Assembly (NCBI GenBank): GCA_019454045.1
Contig: SKCR01007779.1
Span: 124,001-188,000, forward strand
Direction of reading: 5' to 3'
Length of the DNA stretch: 64,000 nucleotides
DNA from: Zanthoxylum bungeanum
Lineage: Eukaryota > Streptophyta > Magnoliopsida > Sapindales > Rutaceae
Position 1 is the first letter of the stretch. Each line of letters opens with the position of its first letter. The notes under the pieces are model-generated. The model was not told the origin of the DNA, ran no database searches, and was given only the letters and a program-made list of their open reading frames with translations. Position numbers and translations under genes: made by a program. Positions 11,003-22,123 of the stretch are shown piece by piece.

Positions 11003-12017
11003 TGATGAGCGGAAAATATATCACTATTTACCGCCCATTTAACCTAATATTTTGTATAGTTTCTTGAGTTTTATGAATGTTTGTTGTGTTTTTGTGTGTT
11101 TTGCAGATAAATAAAATTTTTGGACTCAATGGATCAATCAGGATTAAATGTGGAACAAATAAGGGCAAAAAATGGATTTGACATTTGGATTTTGGATGTT
11201 GAAAACTTGGAATGACGTTCAAACGAAGTACAATTTCAGAAATTTCAACTTTGCATAATTTTTGTATTTGGCCATAACTTTTTACTCCGATATCGGATTG
11301 AGGTGATTCAACTTCCATGTTAAAGAAGACACAAAGATCTACAACTTTGACGTTCATAATAATTTCGAATTCGGAAGTTTTCATGATCGCAATTGATAAA
11401 ACATCCGTAAGTGTGTTATGTGCAATTATTAAAGTCATTTTCAAAAAAAAAATAATAATAAATGAAAATTGTCAAACTTCTACCAAACATGCTTGCATGT
11501 TTGGTGAGGATTTGGTGCCATATTTCGTGCCTTGTTTGATGCCATGTTTGGTGGAGAAATCAGTGGAGAAATTGGTGAAGGCAAAATTTTGCCTATAAAT
11601 ACCAAGTCATTTCATTTGTAAAATTCATACATTCTTCTGGGGATTTCCTAAAGAATACTAAGAATATAGTATCTTATGTGTTTATTTACAGCTTTTTGTA
11701 TTTAATTTTTATTTTACGCAATAGTTCTTTCTTTATTTTACTTTTCAGTCTTTATTTTACTCTTCAGTATGATGAAGTAACTCCCCTCTGCTGGGGTGAA
11801 GGGTAAAACTTTATTACTAATATTTAGATTAATCTCCCTTAATTATAATATATAAACTTTTTTAAAACCTGACTTAATGGGAAACCGCCTTTATGGTCGG
11901 TTAGACTTAATTATATTGATTTTAACATGACTAAATTGGATACCGCCTTTATGGTCAGTTGAAATTAATTATAAACCCGACTTAATCGGGATACCGCCTA
12001 TATGGTCGGTTTGTAAT
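11003..12017 (+). repeat. element A LTR 1, left part
   Basis: It begins TGATGAGCGGAAAATATATC, identical to the start of the last LTR at 44687. A TATA box (TATAAAT) lies at 11594-11600. Tandem units with ACCGCCTTTATGGTCGGTT lie at 11870-12010. It stops at the GTAAT target duplication (12013-12017), where element B is inserted. The LTR resumes at 21698. Confidence 0.85.
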
Positions 12018-13478
12018 TGATAAGTGTTGTTTATACCCACTTATTATGGTATTCTCAGCTTATTATTTTGTTATAATTCGAGATATTTAAATGTATTTTA
12101 TAATTTATTTTATATTTTATTTGTAGGAGCATTAATACATAGATCATGGAATAATTGCACGTGTTTTGGGAACTTCCGGGAACACAGGACGAGTACAGGA
12201 GCTTAGGTGCCATGGCCCCACAAACCCCATACAAATTCCAGGGGAATAGGCGCCACGACGCCCATTATTATCAATGGCGCCAAGGCGCCATCATGCCCAT
12301 TATTATCAATGGCGCCAAGGCGCCATCATGACCATTATTAAGGGCCCCTTGGCGCCTCAACATTTTGAGTAAACTGGCGCCGTGGCGCCAGTTAAATTAA
12401 ATAAACAGGCGCCACGACGCCTTCCCAAAACACAAACCCATACATTTTCCCGGAAGTTCAGCGCCCCGACGCCCACTTACTGCAATGATCCGGAAGAAAA
12501 CTTACATGTTCCAGGATTCAATTTTTAGGGTTTTCAATAATCCTAATGCTACCCAAAGACTCCCAGCCTCAACTATAAATATAACATTACATCCAACACT
12601 CAAAGGGAGGCTAATACACTGCGCAAAACACAGAATTAAATATTTTTAGAGATCCAATGATAGGATTGAAAAGCGACAAGAGGAGACAAAGGCTGTAATA
12701 TCCGGAGAGGAAGAGATTCAATTCGGGTTTTATCTTCTTATTTCTTTCTTAAAACTCTAATGATTTCCATTAAATTCATGGCTTGATTATTTATTGTTTT
12801 ATCTTTTGTCATGAATTTACTCCTTAATTTTGGAGAACGATTGTAATCTATGCTCAACCTTGTATTTTATTTATCAATTTTGTTATGAAGTTTTATTGAT
12901 TTATTTATATTCTTTTGAGTTTAATGCTTCTTGATTGCTGGCCACAATTTGAGATGATGAATGTTTAGAATCTATCACTCAAGAGAGGGGATTTCGAATA
13001 GATCTAGAGAATATAGCCTAGGATTTTATAGAGTTCGAGAGAATCTGTATTCCTTTGAAGTAGTTAACATAGAATCACAAATCGTAATGAGTTATTAACT
13101 ATTGGATTTTTATAGAGATATCGAAGTCTATAGTTGATAATATTTTCACTCGGCACTCGAGAGAGGGAGTGAATATTTTAGGATCTTGACTTATAAATAA
13201 TATACTGAACAAAGATTAATTGGCATAACAAATACATAGGCGACAGCTAGGTGAAATCAGGATCCAGAATCTCTATAGTATTAGTTCCTCATATTTTATT
13301 ATTTGTATATTTATCTATTATAAATCTTTATTATTTATCGTCTAAATAAAGTTAGGATTATCAATTGTAGTACTTAGTGCGAGTTAACGCAATCCCTGTG
13401 GGTTCGACACTCTTTCACTGATTTATACTAAAACTTGACACCGTACACTTGTGGTACGATATAAAAATATCACAAACA
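12018..13478 (+). repeat. element B LTR 1
   Basis: It runs from TGATAAGTG to ATCACAAACA, 1461 bp. A TATA box (TATAAAT) lies at 12574-12580. Nine GGCGCC palindromes are packed between about 12250 and 12420. Compared with LTRs 2 and 3 it has an extra GGCGCCAAGGCGCC unit. Confidence 0.9.
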
Positions 13479-13484
13479 AGTTTT

Positions 13485-13502
13485 TGGCGCCGTTGCCGGG
13501 GA
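13485..13502 (+). promoter_or_regulatory. primer binding site, tRNA-Asp type (B, unit 1)
   Basis: TGGCGCCGTTGCCGGGGA is complementary to the 3' end of plant tRNA-Asp and lies 6 bases after the LTR. This is the usual primer of Athila-type elements. Confidence 0.9.
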
Positions 13503-13686
13503 TTGTTTGTTTAATTCACATTGATACTACTACCAAGTAATCTTAGCTTTAATTTAGATTTTTATTTTTATTTTTATTCTTCTTTATTTTTATCTTAAGT
13601 TTTATTTTTATTTCTTATTTTTATTTTATTTCATTTTATTTTTATTTTATATTTTTTTCGTACGAGGTGAGTTTGGAAAAGAAGCA

Positions 13687-14789
13687 ATGGCAGATTCTAT
13701 TGGTGCACTAATAGCTCAAGTGTCGTCCTTTACGACTCATCTAGAAGTATTGATAAATCAAATGAGTCAGCCGTCTATTGAAGCCGTTTCTACTAATGGA
13801 ATGCTTTTACCCAACAGAGGAGCAGAATTTGAACAAGTACAATATGTGAACAATCGGAACTTCAACAACTATAGAGGCAGTCTTATGCCTAATTATTATC
13901 ATCTGAATTTCTCATATGCTGATATGGAGAACATTTTGCAACCTCCTCATGGCTTCAATTATCCAAAAGCTGAGCAGAAACCTCCTTAGAAGACCTCATG
14001 AGCACGTTTGTAGCTACAGCTTCAGAGAGGTTTGAGAAGAATGAGTCAATGCTGGATAATATCGAAACACGAATGGGCAATATAGAGGCAAATATGAAAT
14101 CTTTAGAAGCACAAATTGGGTTGCTTGCTTCTTCCATTGCCAATCAACAGACATGGGATTTTCCGAGTGATACTGAAGTCAACCCCAATGAGCAATGTCA
14201 AATTAGAACCTGTAGGAGTGGAAAAGAGTTTAAAGACACCTCTCAGGACTTAGGCAGTAAAGAAAATGAAATGGTATTTCAGGAGGAAACAGTAATAGAA
14301 GAAGAGAACAAAGGTGAATTGATAATGAGAGGTCAATATGAAGAAATCACCTTCAGTGTTTTCAGAGCCATGCCGAGTTCTCAAGGTGATGCAGACTATC
14401 ACAAGATAGATACAGTAGAAAAGGGAGTTGAAACCAGACAGGGTGAATCAGTATTTCAACAGCCTATGAGCATAATGCAGCCATGCATAAAGGAAAATTC
14501 TTTGCAGCTAAACTCGAAACCACTCCCAAAGGGCTATAAAAAGAGGAAAAGAAAGGCCAGTTCTCACTTAGAGATAATTCCTGGAAGATTAAAAAGAAAG
14601 CCGAGCCAATTTTGCCGAATGTGCAGTCCTGAATTTCCAATTGAGAGAAAATCTACATATCATGGGGGACCATCTATGGATAAATCACCACAGCCTGCCA
14701 AGCTATATTTTCCATGTCATAAGAACCGGTTGATACCAAAGAAGAAAACAGATGAGATTACCCGGTTCACTACTTTTAAGCCACCATAA
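13687..14789 (+). pseudogene. element B gag-tail-like ORF, unit 1 (one frameshift)
   Basis: The frame opens with ATG at 13687, right after a T-rich leader. Its first part resembles the C-terminal Gag region of Athila elements (NRNFNNYRG, LQPPHGFNYP, then DNIETRMGNIEANMKSLEAQ, a coiled-coil-like stretch). The second part (EEITFSVFRAM, then a KRKRK-rich segment and FCRMCSPEF) I do not recognise as a domain. A one-base deletion near 13984, relative to unit 2, ends the first frame at KPP; the rest is open from 13998 to 14789. The Gag core domain is missing, so it could not form a capsid. Confidence 0.8.
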
Positions 14790-14880
14790 CCATTTGGGTG
14801 GTTGCGTCTGGCTGAAGACGTTAAACTTAGCGCTAGCGGGGAGGCAACCCTTGCATTTCTTTTATTATTATTTTCTTTAC

Positions 14881-14912
<32 letters not shown>

Positions 14913-16134
14913 TGTGCTATTTATTTATTTGCATGTTATTTATGCAGGTAGCACGAGACACACAATGCCCGTGCAACCAATTCTAACCAGCAAGAGTCTG
15001 ATCAACTCCATGCACTGTAGTGTTGTTCCTCACTTTTGCTCTTGATATTTATCTTACATTGAGGACAATGCAAATTTTAAGTTTGGGGGTGTGTGCATGT
15101 TGTTTACTTTCTATTTAGTTGTTTAAAATTTTTTTGAAAAAAAAAATTTGTTTTAGTCTTTGATAGTAAAGCATAAATCTTGTGATAATATTGTTTGTTT
15201 ATGAGTGAAATTTTAGAAACGATAAGTGCCTAATTTACTTTTATCTGATGCCTTGAATAATTGATCTATGTTAGACTCGTAAGCACTTAAAAATAGGTTC
15301 TTAGCAGTAAAACTTAAGTAGTTGACAATATGACTAGTTGACGAATTGCATGTCGATGAATGACCGTTTGCTTAGATATCTATCTTGATTGCTAGTGTTA
15401 TGAAGTATGGTATAGCTAAAAGAAAAATGTCTCTAAAGAAAGAAAATAAACCACCTATAACCGATAAGCGTGAAGCTACCCATGGGCGAGTATTAGGACC
15501 ACCATGAGGAGAAATGCTACCTTAAAGGGTAGGTGAGTTGAAAAAAAAAATGAGTGCAAAAATGAGAAAAGAAAAAGAGACAGGAAAAGAAAAGAAAAAT
15601 CATACCATACTGAGCACGAATAAAGCAATTATAGAGCATAATTGAGATATCTAGGTTGGTTTGACCCATCGACTCTAATTTTTAAACGAAATCATTAAGT
15701 TGGGTTACTTAGGAATCGAGCTGTGACCGAACCTGTAAACACACACACACCGTGAGTCTAGCCTAGATGATTTACTCAAGAATTTAGATTTGAGTTGCAA
15801 TTGTGTACTTTGAAGGTTCTCTAATTTCATTTATAACCTTTCTTTGAGGATATATTTATGAGAACTATTGGGACTATCTTTTGTTATTTTTTTTTATATT
15901 TTTGCATGATTGTGTGTGAATGACGTTTGTGGGTGTCGTCACTGTAGCCCTCATGAGACTATAACTCGTCCACTAGGGCCGCCTAGGGGTTTAAAGGCTT
16001 GTTGCATATGCTAAATGCAATCGTGATCCCTACGAAAGTGGCTTAGTTAATTTAGTAGTTTTATTTGTTTATTTGAATTTAATTTTATTTTATCTTTTGC
16101 TCGGGACTAGCAAAACCTTAAGTTTGGGGGTGTT
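14790..16134 (+). other. element B 3' untranslated region, unit 1
   Basis: No coding signal is seen. It holds the GCGCTAGC box (14811-14850), a possible splice acceptor (TTATTTATGCAG near 14937-14948), the palindrome CATTGAGGACAATG (15057-15070), an internal polypurine tract AAGTTTGGGGGTGTG (15079-15093), the 120-bp block shared with A and C (15925-16048) and the terminal polypurine tract AAGTTTGGGGGTG just before the LTR. Confidence 0.8.
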
Positions 16135-17587
16135 TGATAAGTGTGGTTTATACCCACTTATTATGGTATTCTCAGTTTATTATTTGTTATAATTCGAGAT
16201 ATTTAAATGTATTTTATAATTATTTTATATTTTTTGTAGGAGCATTAATACATAGATCATGGAATAATTGCACGTGTTTTGGGAACTTCCGGGAACACAG
16301 GACGAGTACAGGAGCTTAGGTGCCATGGCCCCACAAACCCCATACAAATTCCAGGGGAATAGGCGCCACGACGCCCATTATTATCAATGGCGCCATCATG
16401 CCCATTATTATCAATGGAGTCAAGGCGCCATCATGACCATTATTAAGGGCGCCATGACGCCTCAACATTTTGAGTAAACTGGCGCCGTGGCGCCAGTTAA
16501 ATTAAATAAACAGGCGCCACAAAGCCTTCCCAAAACCAAACCCATACATTTTCCCGGAAGTTCAGCGTCCCGGCGCCCACTTACTGCAATGATCCGGAAG
16601 AAAACTTACACGTTCCAGGATTCAATTTTTAGGGTTTTCAATAATCCTAATGCTCCCCAAAGACTCCCAGCCTCAACTATAAATATAACATTACATTCAA
16701 CACTCAAAGGGAGGCTAATACACTGCGCAAAACACAGAATTAAATATTTTTAGAGATCCAATGAGAGGATTGAAGAGCGACAAGAGGAGACAAAGGCTGT
16801 AATATCCGGAGAGGAAGAGATTCAATTCGGGTTTTTATCTTCTTATTTCTTTCTTAAAACTCTAATGATTTCCATTAAATTCATGGCTTGATTATTTATT
16901 GTTTTATCTTTTGTCATGAATTTACTCCTTAATTTTGGAGAACGATTGTAATCTATGCTCAACCTTGTATTTTATTTATAATATTTTGTTATGAAGTTTT
17001 ATTGATTTATTTATATTCTTTTGAGTTTAATGCTTCTTGATTGATGGCCACAATTTGAGATGATGAATGTTTAGAATCTATCACTCAAGAGAGGGGATTT
17101 CGAATAGATCTAGAGAATATAGCCTAGGATTTTATAGAGTTCGAGAGAATCTGTATTCCTTTGAAGTCGTTAACATAGAATCACAAATCGTAATGAGTTA
17201 TTAACTATTGGATTTTTATAGAGATATCGAAGTCTATAGTTGATAATATTTTCACTCGGCACTCGAGAGAGGGAGTGAATATTTTAGGATCTTGACTTAT
17301 AAATAATATAACTGAACAAAGATTAATTGGCATAACAAATACATAGGCGACAGCTAGGTGAAATCAGGATCCAGAATCTCTATAGTATTAGTTCCTCATA
17401 TTTTATTATTTGTATATTTATCTATTATAAATCTTTATTATTTATCGTCTAAATAAAGTTAGGATTATCAATTGTAGTACTTAGTGCGAGTTAACGCAAT
17501 CCCTGTGGGTTCGACACTCTTTCACACTGATTTATACTAAAACTTGACACCGTACACTTGTGGTACGATATAAAAATATCACAAACA
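16135..17587 (+). repeat. element B LTR 2 (shared middle LTR)
   Basis: It runs from TGATAAGTGTGG to ATCACAAACA, 1453 bp, with a TATA box at 16678-16684. It serves as 3' LTR of unit 1 and 5' LTR of unit 2. It differs from LTR 1 by small indels and the missing GGCGCC unit. Confidence 0.92.
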
Positions 17588-17593
17588 AGTTTT

Positions 17594-17611
17594 TGGCGCC
17601 GTTGCCGGGGA
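17594..17611 (+). promoter_or_regulatory. primer binding site, tRNA-Asp type (B, unit 2)
   Basis: The sequence and spacing are the same as in unit 1: TGGCGCCGTTGCCGGGGA, 6 bases after the LTR. Confidence 0.9.
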
Positions 17612-17795
17612 TTGTTTGTTTAATTCACATTGATACTACTACCAAGTAATCTTAGCTTTAATTTAGATTTTTATTTTTATTTTTATTCTTCTTTATTTTT
17701 ATCTTAAGTTTTTTTTTATTTCTTATTTTATTTTATATTTCATTTTATTTTTATTTTATATTTTTTTCGTACGAGGTGAGTTTGGAAAAGAAGCA

Positions 17796-18897
17796 ATGGC
17801 AGATTCTATTGGTGCACTAATAGCTCAAGTGTCGTCCTTTACGACTCATCTAGAAGTATTGATAAATCAAATGAGTCAGCCGTCTATTGAAGCCGTTTCT
17901 ACTAATGGAATGCTTTTACCCAACAGAGGAGCAGAATTTGAACAAGTACAATATGTGAACAATCGGAACTTCAACAACTATAGAGGCAGTCTTATGCCTA
18001 ATTATTATCATCTGAATTTCTCATATGCTGATATGGAGAACATTTTGCAACCTCCTCATGGCTTCAATTATCCAAAAGCTGAGCAGAAACCTTCCTTAGA
18101 AGACCTCATGAGCACGTTTGTAGCTACAGCTTCAGAGAGGTTTGAGAAGAATGAGTCAATGCTGGATAATATCGAAACACGAATGGGCAATATAGAGGCA
18201 AAATGAAATCTTTAGAAGCACAAATTGGGTTGCTTGCTTCTTCCATTGCCAATCAACAGACATGGGATTTTCCGAGTGATACTGAAGTCAACCCCAATGA
18301 GCAATGTCAAATTAGAACCTGTAGGAGTGGAAAAGAGTTAAAGACACCTCTCAGGACTTAGGCAGTAAAGAAAATGAAATGGTATTTCAGGAGGAAACAG
18401 TAATAGAAGAAGAGAACAAAGGTGAATTGATAATGAGAGGTCAATATGAAGAAATCACCTTCAGTGTTTTCAGAGCCATGCCGAGTTCTCAAGGTGATGC
18501 AGACTGTCACAAGATAGATACAGTAGAAAAGGGAGTTGAAACCAGACAGGGTGAATCAGTATTTCAACAGCCTATGAGCATAATGCAGCCATGCATAAAG
18601 GAAAATTCTTTGCAGCTAAACTCGAAACCACTCCCAAAGGGCTATAAAAAGAGGAAAAGAAAGGCCAGTTCTCACTTAGAGATAATTCCTGGAAGATTAA
18701 AAAGAAAGCCGAGCCAATTTTGCCGAATGTGCAGTCCTGAATTTCCAATTGAGAGAAAATCTACATATCATGGGGGACCATCTATGGATAAATCACCACA
18801 GCCTGCCAAGCTATATTTTCCATGTCATAAGAACCGGTTGATACCAAAGAAGAAAACAGATGAGATTACCCGGTTCACTACTTTTAAGCCACCATAA
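17796..18897 (+). pseudogene. element B gag-tail-like ORF, unit 2 (two frameshifts)
   Basis: This is the second copy of the ORF at 13687. Here the KPSLEDLMSTF junction broken in unit 1 is intact, so the first frame runs to about 18203. Unit 2 has its own one-base losses near 18202 (GAGGCAAAATG against GAGGCAAATATG) and near 18338 (GAGTTAAAG against GAGTTTAAAG). The frame is open again from 18379 to 18897. The two units carry different breaks, so the parent frame was probably open over about 367 codons. Confidence 0.8.
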
Positions 18898-20240
18898 CCA
18901 TTTGGGTGGTTGCGTCTGGCTGAAGACGTTAAACTTAGCGCTAGCGGGGAGGCAACCCTTGCATTTCTTTTATTATTATTTTCTTTACTTTTTATTTTAT
19001 TTTATTTTATTTTATTGTGTGCTATTTATTTATTTGCATGTTATTTATGCAGGTAGCACGAGACACCAATCCCGTGCAACCAAATTCTAACCAGCAAGAG
19101 TCTGATCAACTCCATGCACTGTAGTGTTGTTCCTCACTTTTGCTCTTGATATTTATCTTACATTGAGGACAATGCAAATTTTAAGTTTGGGGGTGTGCAT
19201 GTTGTTTACTTTCTATTTAGTTGTTTAAAATTTTTTTGAAAAAAAAATTTGTTTTAGTCTTTGATAGTAAAGCATAAATCTTGTGATAATATTTTTGTTT
19301 ATGAGTGAAATTTTAGAAACGATAAGTGCCTAATTTACTTTTATCTGATGCCTTGAATAATTGATCTATGTTAGACTCGTAAGCACTTAAAAATAGGTTC
19401 TTAGCAGTAAAACTTAAGTAGTTGACAATATGACTAGTTGACGAAATTGCATGTCGATGAATGACCGTTTGCTTAGATATCTATCTTGATTTGCTAGTGT
19501 TATGAAGTATGGTATAGCTAAAAGAAAAATGTCTCTAAAGAAAGAAAATAAACCACCTATAACCGATAAGCGTGAAGCTACCCATGGGCGAGTATTAGGA
19601 CCACCATGAGGAGAAATGCTACCTTAAAGGGTAGGTGAGTTGAAAAAAAAAATGAGTGCAAAAATGAGAAAAGAAAAAGAGACAGGAAAAGAAAAGAAAA
19701 ATCATACCATACTGAGCACGAAATAAAGCAATTATAGAGCATAATTGAGATATCTAGGTTGGTTTGACCCATCGACTCTAATTTTTAAACGAAATCATTA
19801 AGTTGGGTTACTTAGGAATCGAGCTGTGACCGAACCTGTAAACACACACACACCGTGAGTCTAGCCTAGATGATTTACTCAAGAATTTAGATTTGAGTTG
19901 CAATTGTGTACTTTGAAGGTTCTCTAATTTCATTTATAACCTTTCTTTGAGGATATATTTATGAGAAACTATTGGGACTATCTTTTGTTATTTTTTTTTA
20001 TATTTTTGCATGATTGTGTGTGAATGACGTTTGTGGGTGTCGTCACTGTAAGCCCTCATGAGACTATAACTCGTCCACTAGGGCCGCCTAGGGGTTTAAA
20101 GGCTTGTTGCATATGCTAAATGCAATCGTGATCCCTACGAAAGTGGCTTAGTTAATTTAGTAGTTTTTATTTGTTTATTTGAATTTAATTTTATTTTATC
20201 TTTTGCTCGGGACTAGCAAAACCTTAAGTTTGGGGGTGTT
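18898..20240 (+). other. element B 3' untranslated region, unit 2
   Basis: It has the same layout as unit 1: GCGCTAGC box at 18919-18958, palindrome at 19161-19174, internal polypurine tract at 19183-19197, shared 120-bp block at 20031-20155 and terminal polypurine tract ending at 20240. No gene is seen. Confidence 0.8.
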
Positions 20241-21692
20241 TGATAAGTGTGGTTTATACCCACTTATTATGGTATTCTCAGTTTATTATTTTGTTATAAT
20301 TCGAGATATTTAAATGTATTTTATAATTTATTTTATATTTTATTTGTAGGAGCATTAATACATAGATCATGGAATAATTGCACGTGTTTTGGGAACTTCC
20401 GGGAACACAGGACGAGTACAGGAGCTTAGGTGCCATGGCCCCACAAACCCCATACAAATTCCAGGGGAATAGGCGCCACGACGCCCATTATTATCAATGG
20501 CGCCATCATGCCCATTATTATCAATGGCGTCAAGGCGCCATCATGACCATTATTAAGGGCGCCATGACGCCTCAACATTTTGAGTAAACTGGCGCCGTGG
20601 CGCCAGTTAAATTAAATAAACAGGCGCCACGAAGCCTTCCCAAAACACAAACCCATACATTTTCCCGGAAGTTCAGCGTCCCGGCGCCCACTTACTGCAA
20701 TGATCCGGAAGAAAACTTACACGTTCCAGGATTCAATTTTTAGGGTTTTCAATAATCCTAATGCTCCCCAAAGACTCCCAGCCTCAACTATAAATATAAC
20801 ATTACATTCAACACTCAAAGGGAGGCTAATACACTGCGCAAAACCAGAATTAAATATTTTTAGAGATCCAATGAGAGGATTGAAGAGCGACAAGAGAGAC
20901 AAGGCTGTAATATCCGGAGAGGAAGAGATTCAATTCGGGTTTTTATCTTCTTATTTCTTTCTTAAAACTCTAATGATTTCCATTAAATTCATGGCTTGAT
21001 TATTTATTGTTTTATCTTTTGTCATGAATTTACTCCTTAATTTTGGAGAACTATTGTAATCTATGCTCAACCTTGTATTTTATTTATCAATTTTGTTATG
21101 AAGTTTTATTGATTTATTTATATTCTTTTGAGTTTAATTGCTTCTTGATTGATGGCCACAATTTGAGATGATGAATGTTTAGAATCTATCACTCAAGAGA
21201 GGGGATTTCGAATAGATCTAGAGAATATAGCCTAGGATTTTATAGAGTTCGAGAGAATCTGATTCCTTTGAAGTCGTTAACATAGAATCACAAATCGTAA
21301 TGAGTTATTAACTATTGGATTTTTATAGAGATATCGAAGTCTATAGTTGATAATATTTTCACTCGGCACTCGAGAGAGGGAGTGAATATTTTAGGATCTT
21401 GACTTATAAATAATATAACTGAACAAAGATTAATTGGCATAACAAATACATAGGCGACAGCTAGGTGAAATCAGGATCCAGAATCTCTATAGTATTAGTT
21501 CCTCCTATTTTATTATTTGTATATTTATCTATTATAAATCTTTATTATTTATCGTCTAAATAAAGTTAGGATTATCAATTGTAGTACTTAGTGCGAGTTA
21601 ACGCAATCCCTGTGGGTTCGACACTCTTTCACTGATTTATACTAAAACTTGACACCGTACACTTGCGGTACGATATAAAAATATCACAAACA
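20241..21692 (+). repeat. element B LTR 3
   Basis: 1452 bp, TGATAAGTGTGG to ATCACAAACA, with a TATA box at 20789-20795. It is followed directly by the GTAAT duplication and the rest of the A LTR. Confidence 0.92.
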
Positions 21693-21697
21693 GTAAT

Positions 21698-21992
21698 GTC
21701 ATGTAAAGTGCACAAACACGAGATAACCACTTCATCTTTAAAAGATATTGGAAGGATTCACAACCCTAGATTGTTTTATAATATTGAATTTTCCTTTAAT
21801 TTACATTCATACTTTTTATTTACTTGTTTTAGTTTAAAATCATCATTCAATCAACAATCAATCTATTAGATACTCGTAAACATTTGGCTTCATAATTTAA
21901 TAGCCTAGGTATTAAGTCCTCGTGGGATCAATACATGTTATATTACTTGAACGATACGTGCGCTTGCGTAATGTGTGTGATTTCACCGATCA
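21698..21992 (+). repeat. element A LTR 1, right part (about 590-bp deletion)
   Basis: It resumes the A LTR after B. GTCATGTAAAGT is joined straight to GCACAAACACGAG; in the last LTR these two anchors lie near 45676 and 46281, so about 590 bp are missing here. It ends CACCGATCA like the other A LTRs. The next bases (about 21993-22016) are a mutated primer site, ACGGCGTTGCTGGTGAC instead of GGCGCCGTTGCTGGGGAC. Confidence 0.83.
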
Positions 21993-22123
21993 AGTTTTTT
22001 ACGGCGTTGCTGGTGACTTTTTTATCATTCACTATTAATTTTGGGGTTAGATACATTACTTATGTATAAATTATTTTTACTTATTATTTTTGTTTTCTTG
22101 TGTTTCAAGTTCTCATACACTAC

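Larger units (their letters stand above)
12018..21692 (+). mobile_element. tandem non-autonomous Athila-like element B (LTR-int-LTR-int-LTR)
   Basis: Three nearly identical LTRs (12018-13478, 16135-17587, 20241-21692) alternate with two nearly identical internal regions of about 2.65 kb. The 5-bp duplication GTAAT flanks the outside (12013-12017, 21693-21697). Each internal region has a tRNA-Asp primer site, one gag-tail-like ORF, a long 3' untranslated region and a terminal polypurine tract. No capsid, protease, reverse transcriptase or integrase core is present. The arrangement is the expected product of unequal LTR recombination. The near identity says it is recent relative to A. Confidence 0.92.

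Noticed and set aside
11028..11598. Frames of 138 and 93 codons in A LTR 1
   Set aside because: They lie over the LTR promoter and are not kept in the other A LTRs at 27421 and 44687.
16268..16477. 69-codon frame present in two B LTRs (also 20378-20587)
   Set aside because: Broken in LTR 1 and built from the GGCGCC repeat array; best seen as LTR sequence.
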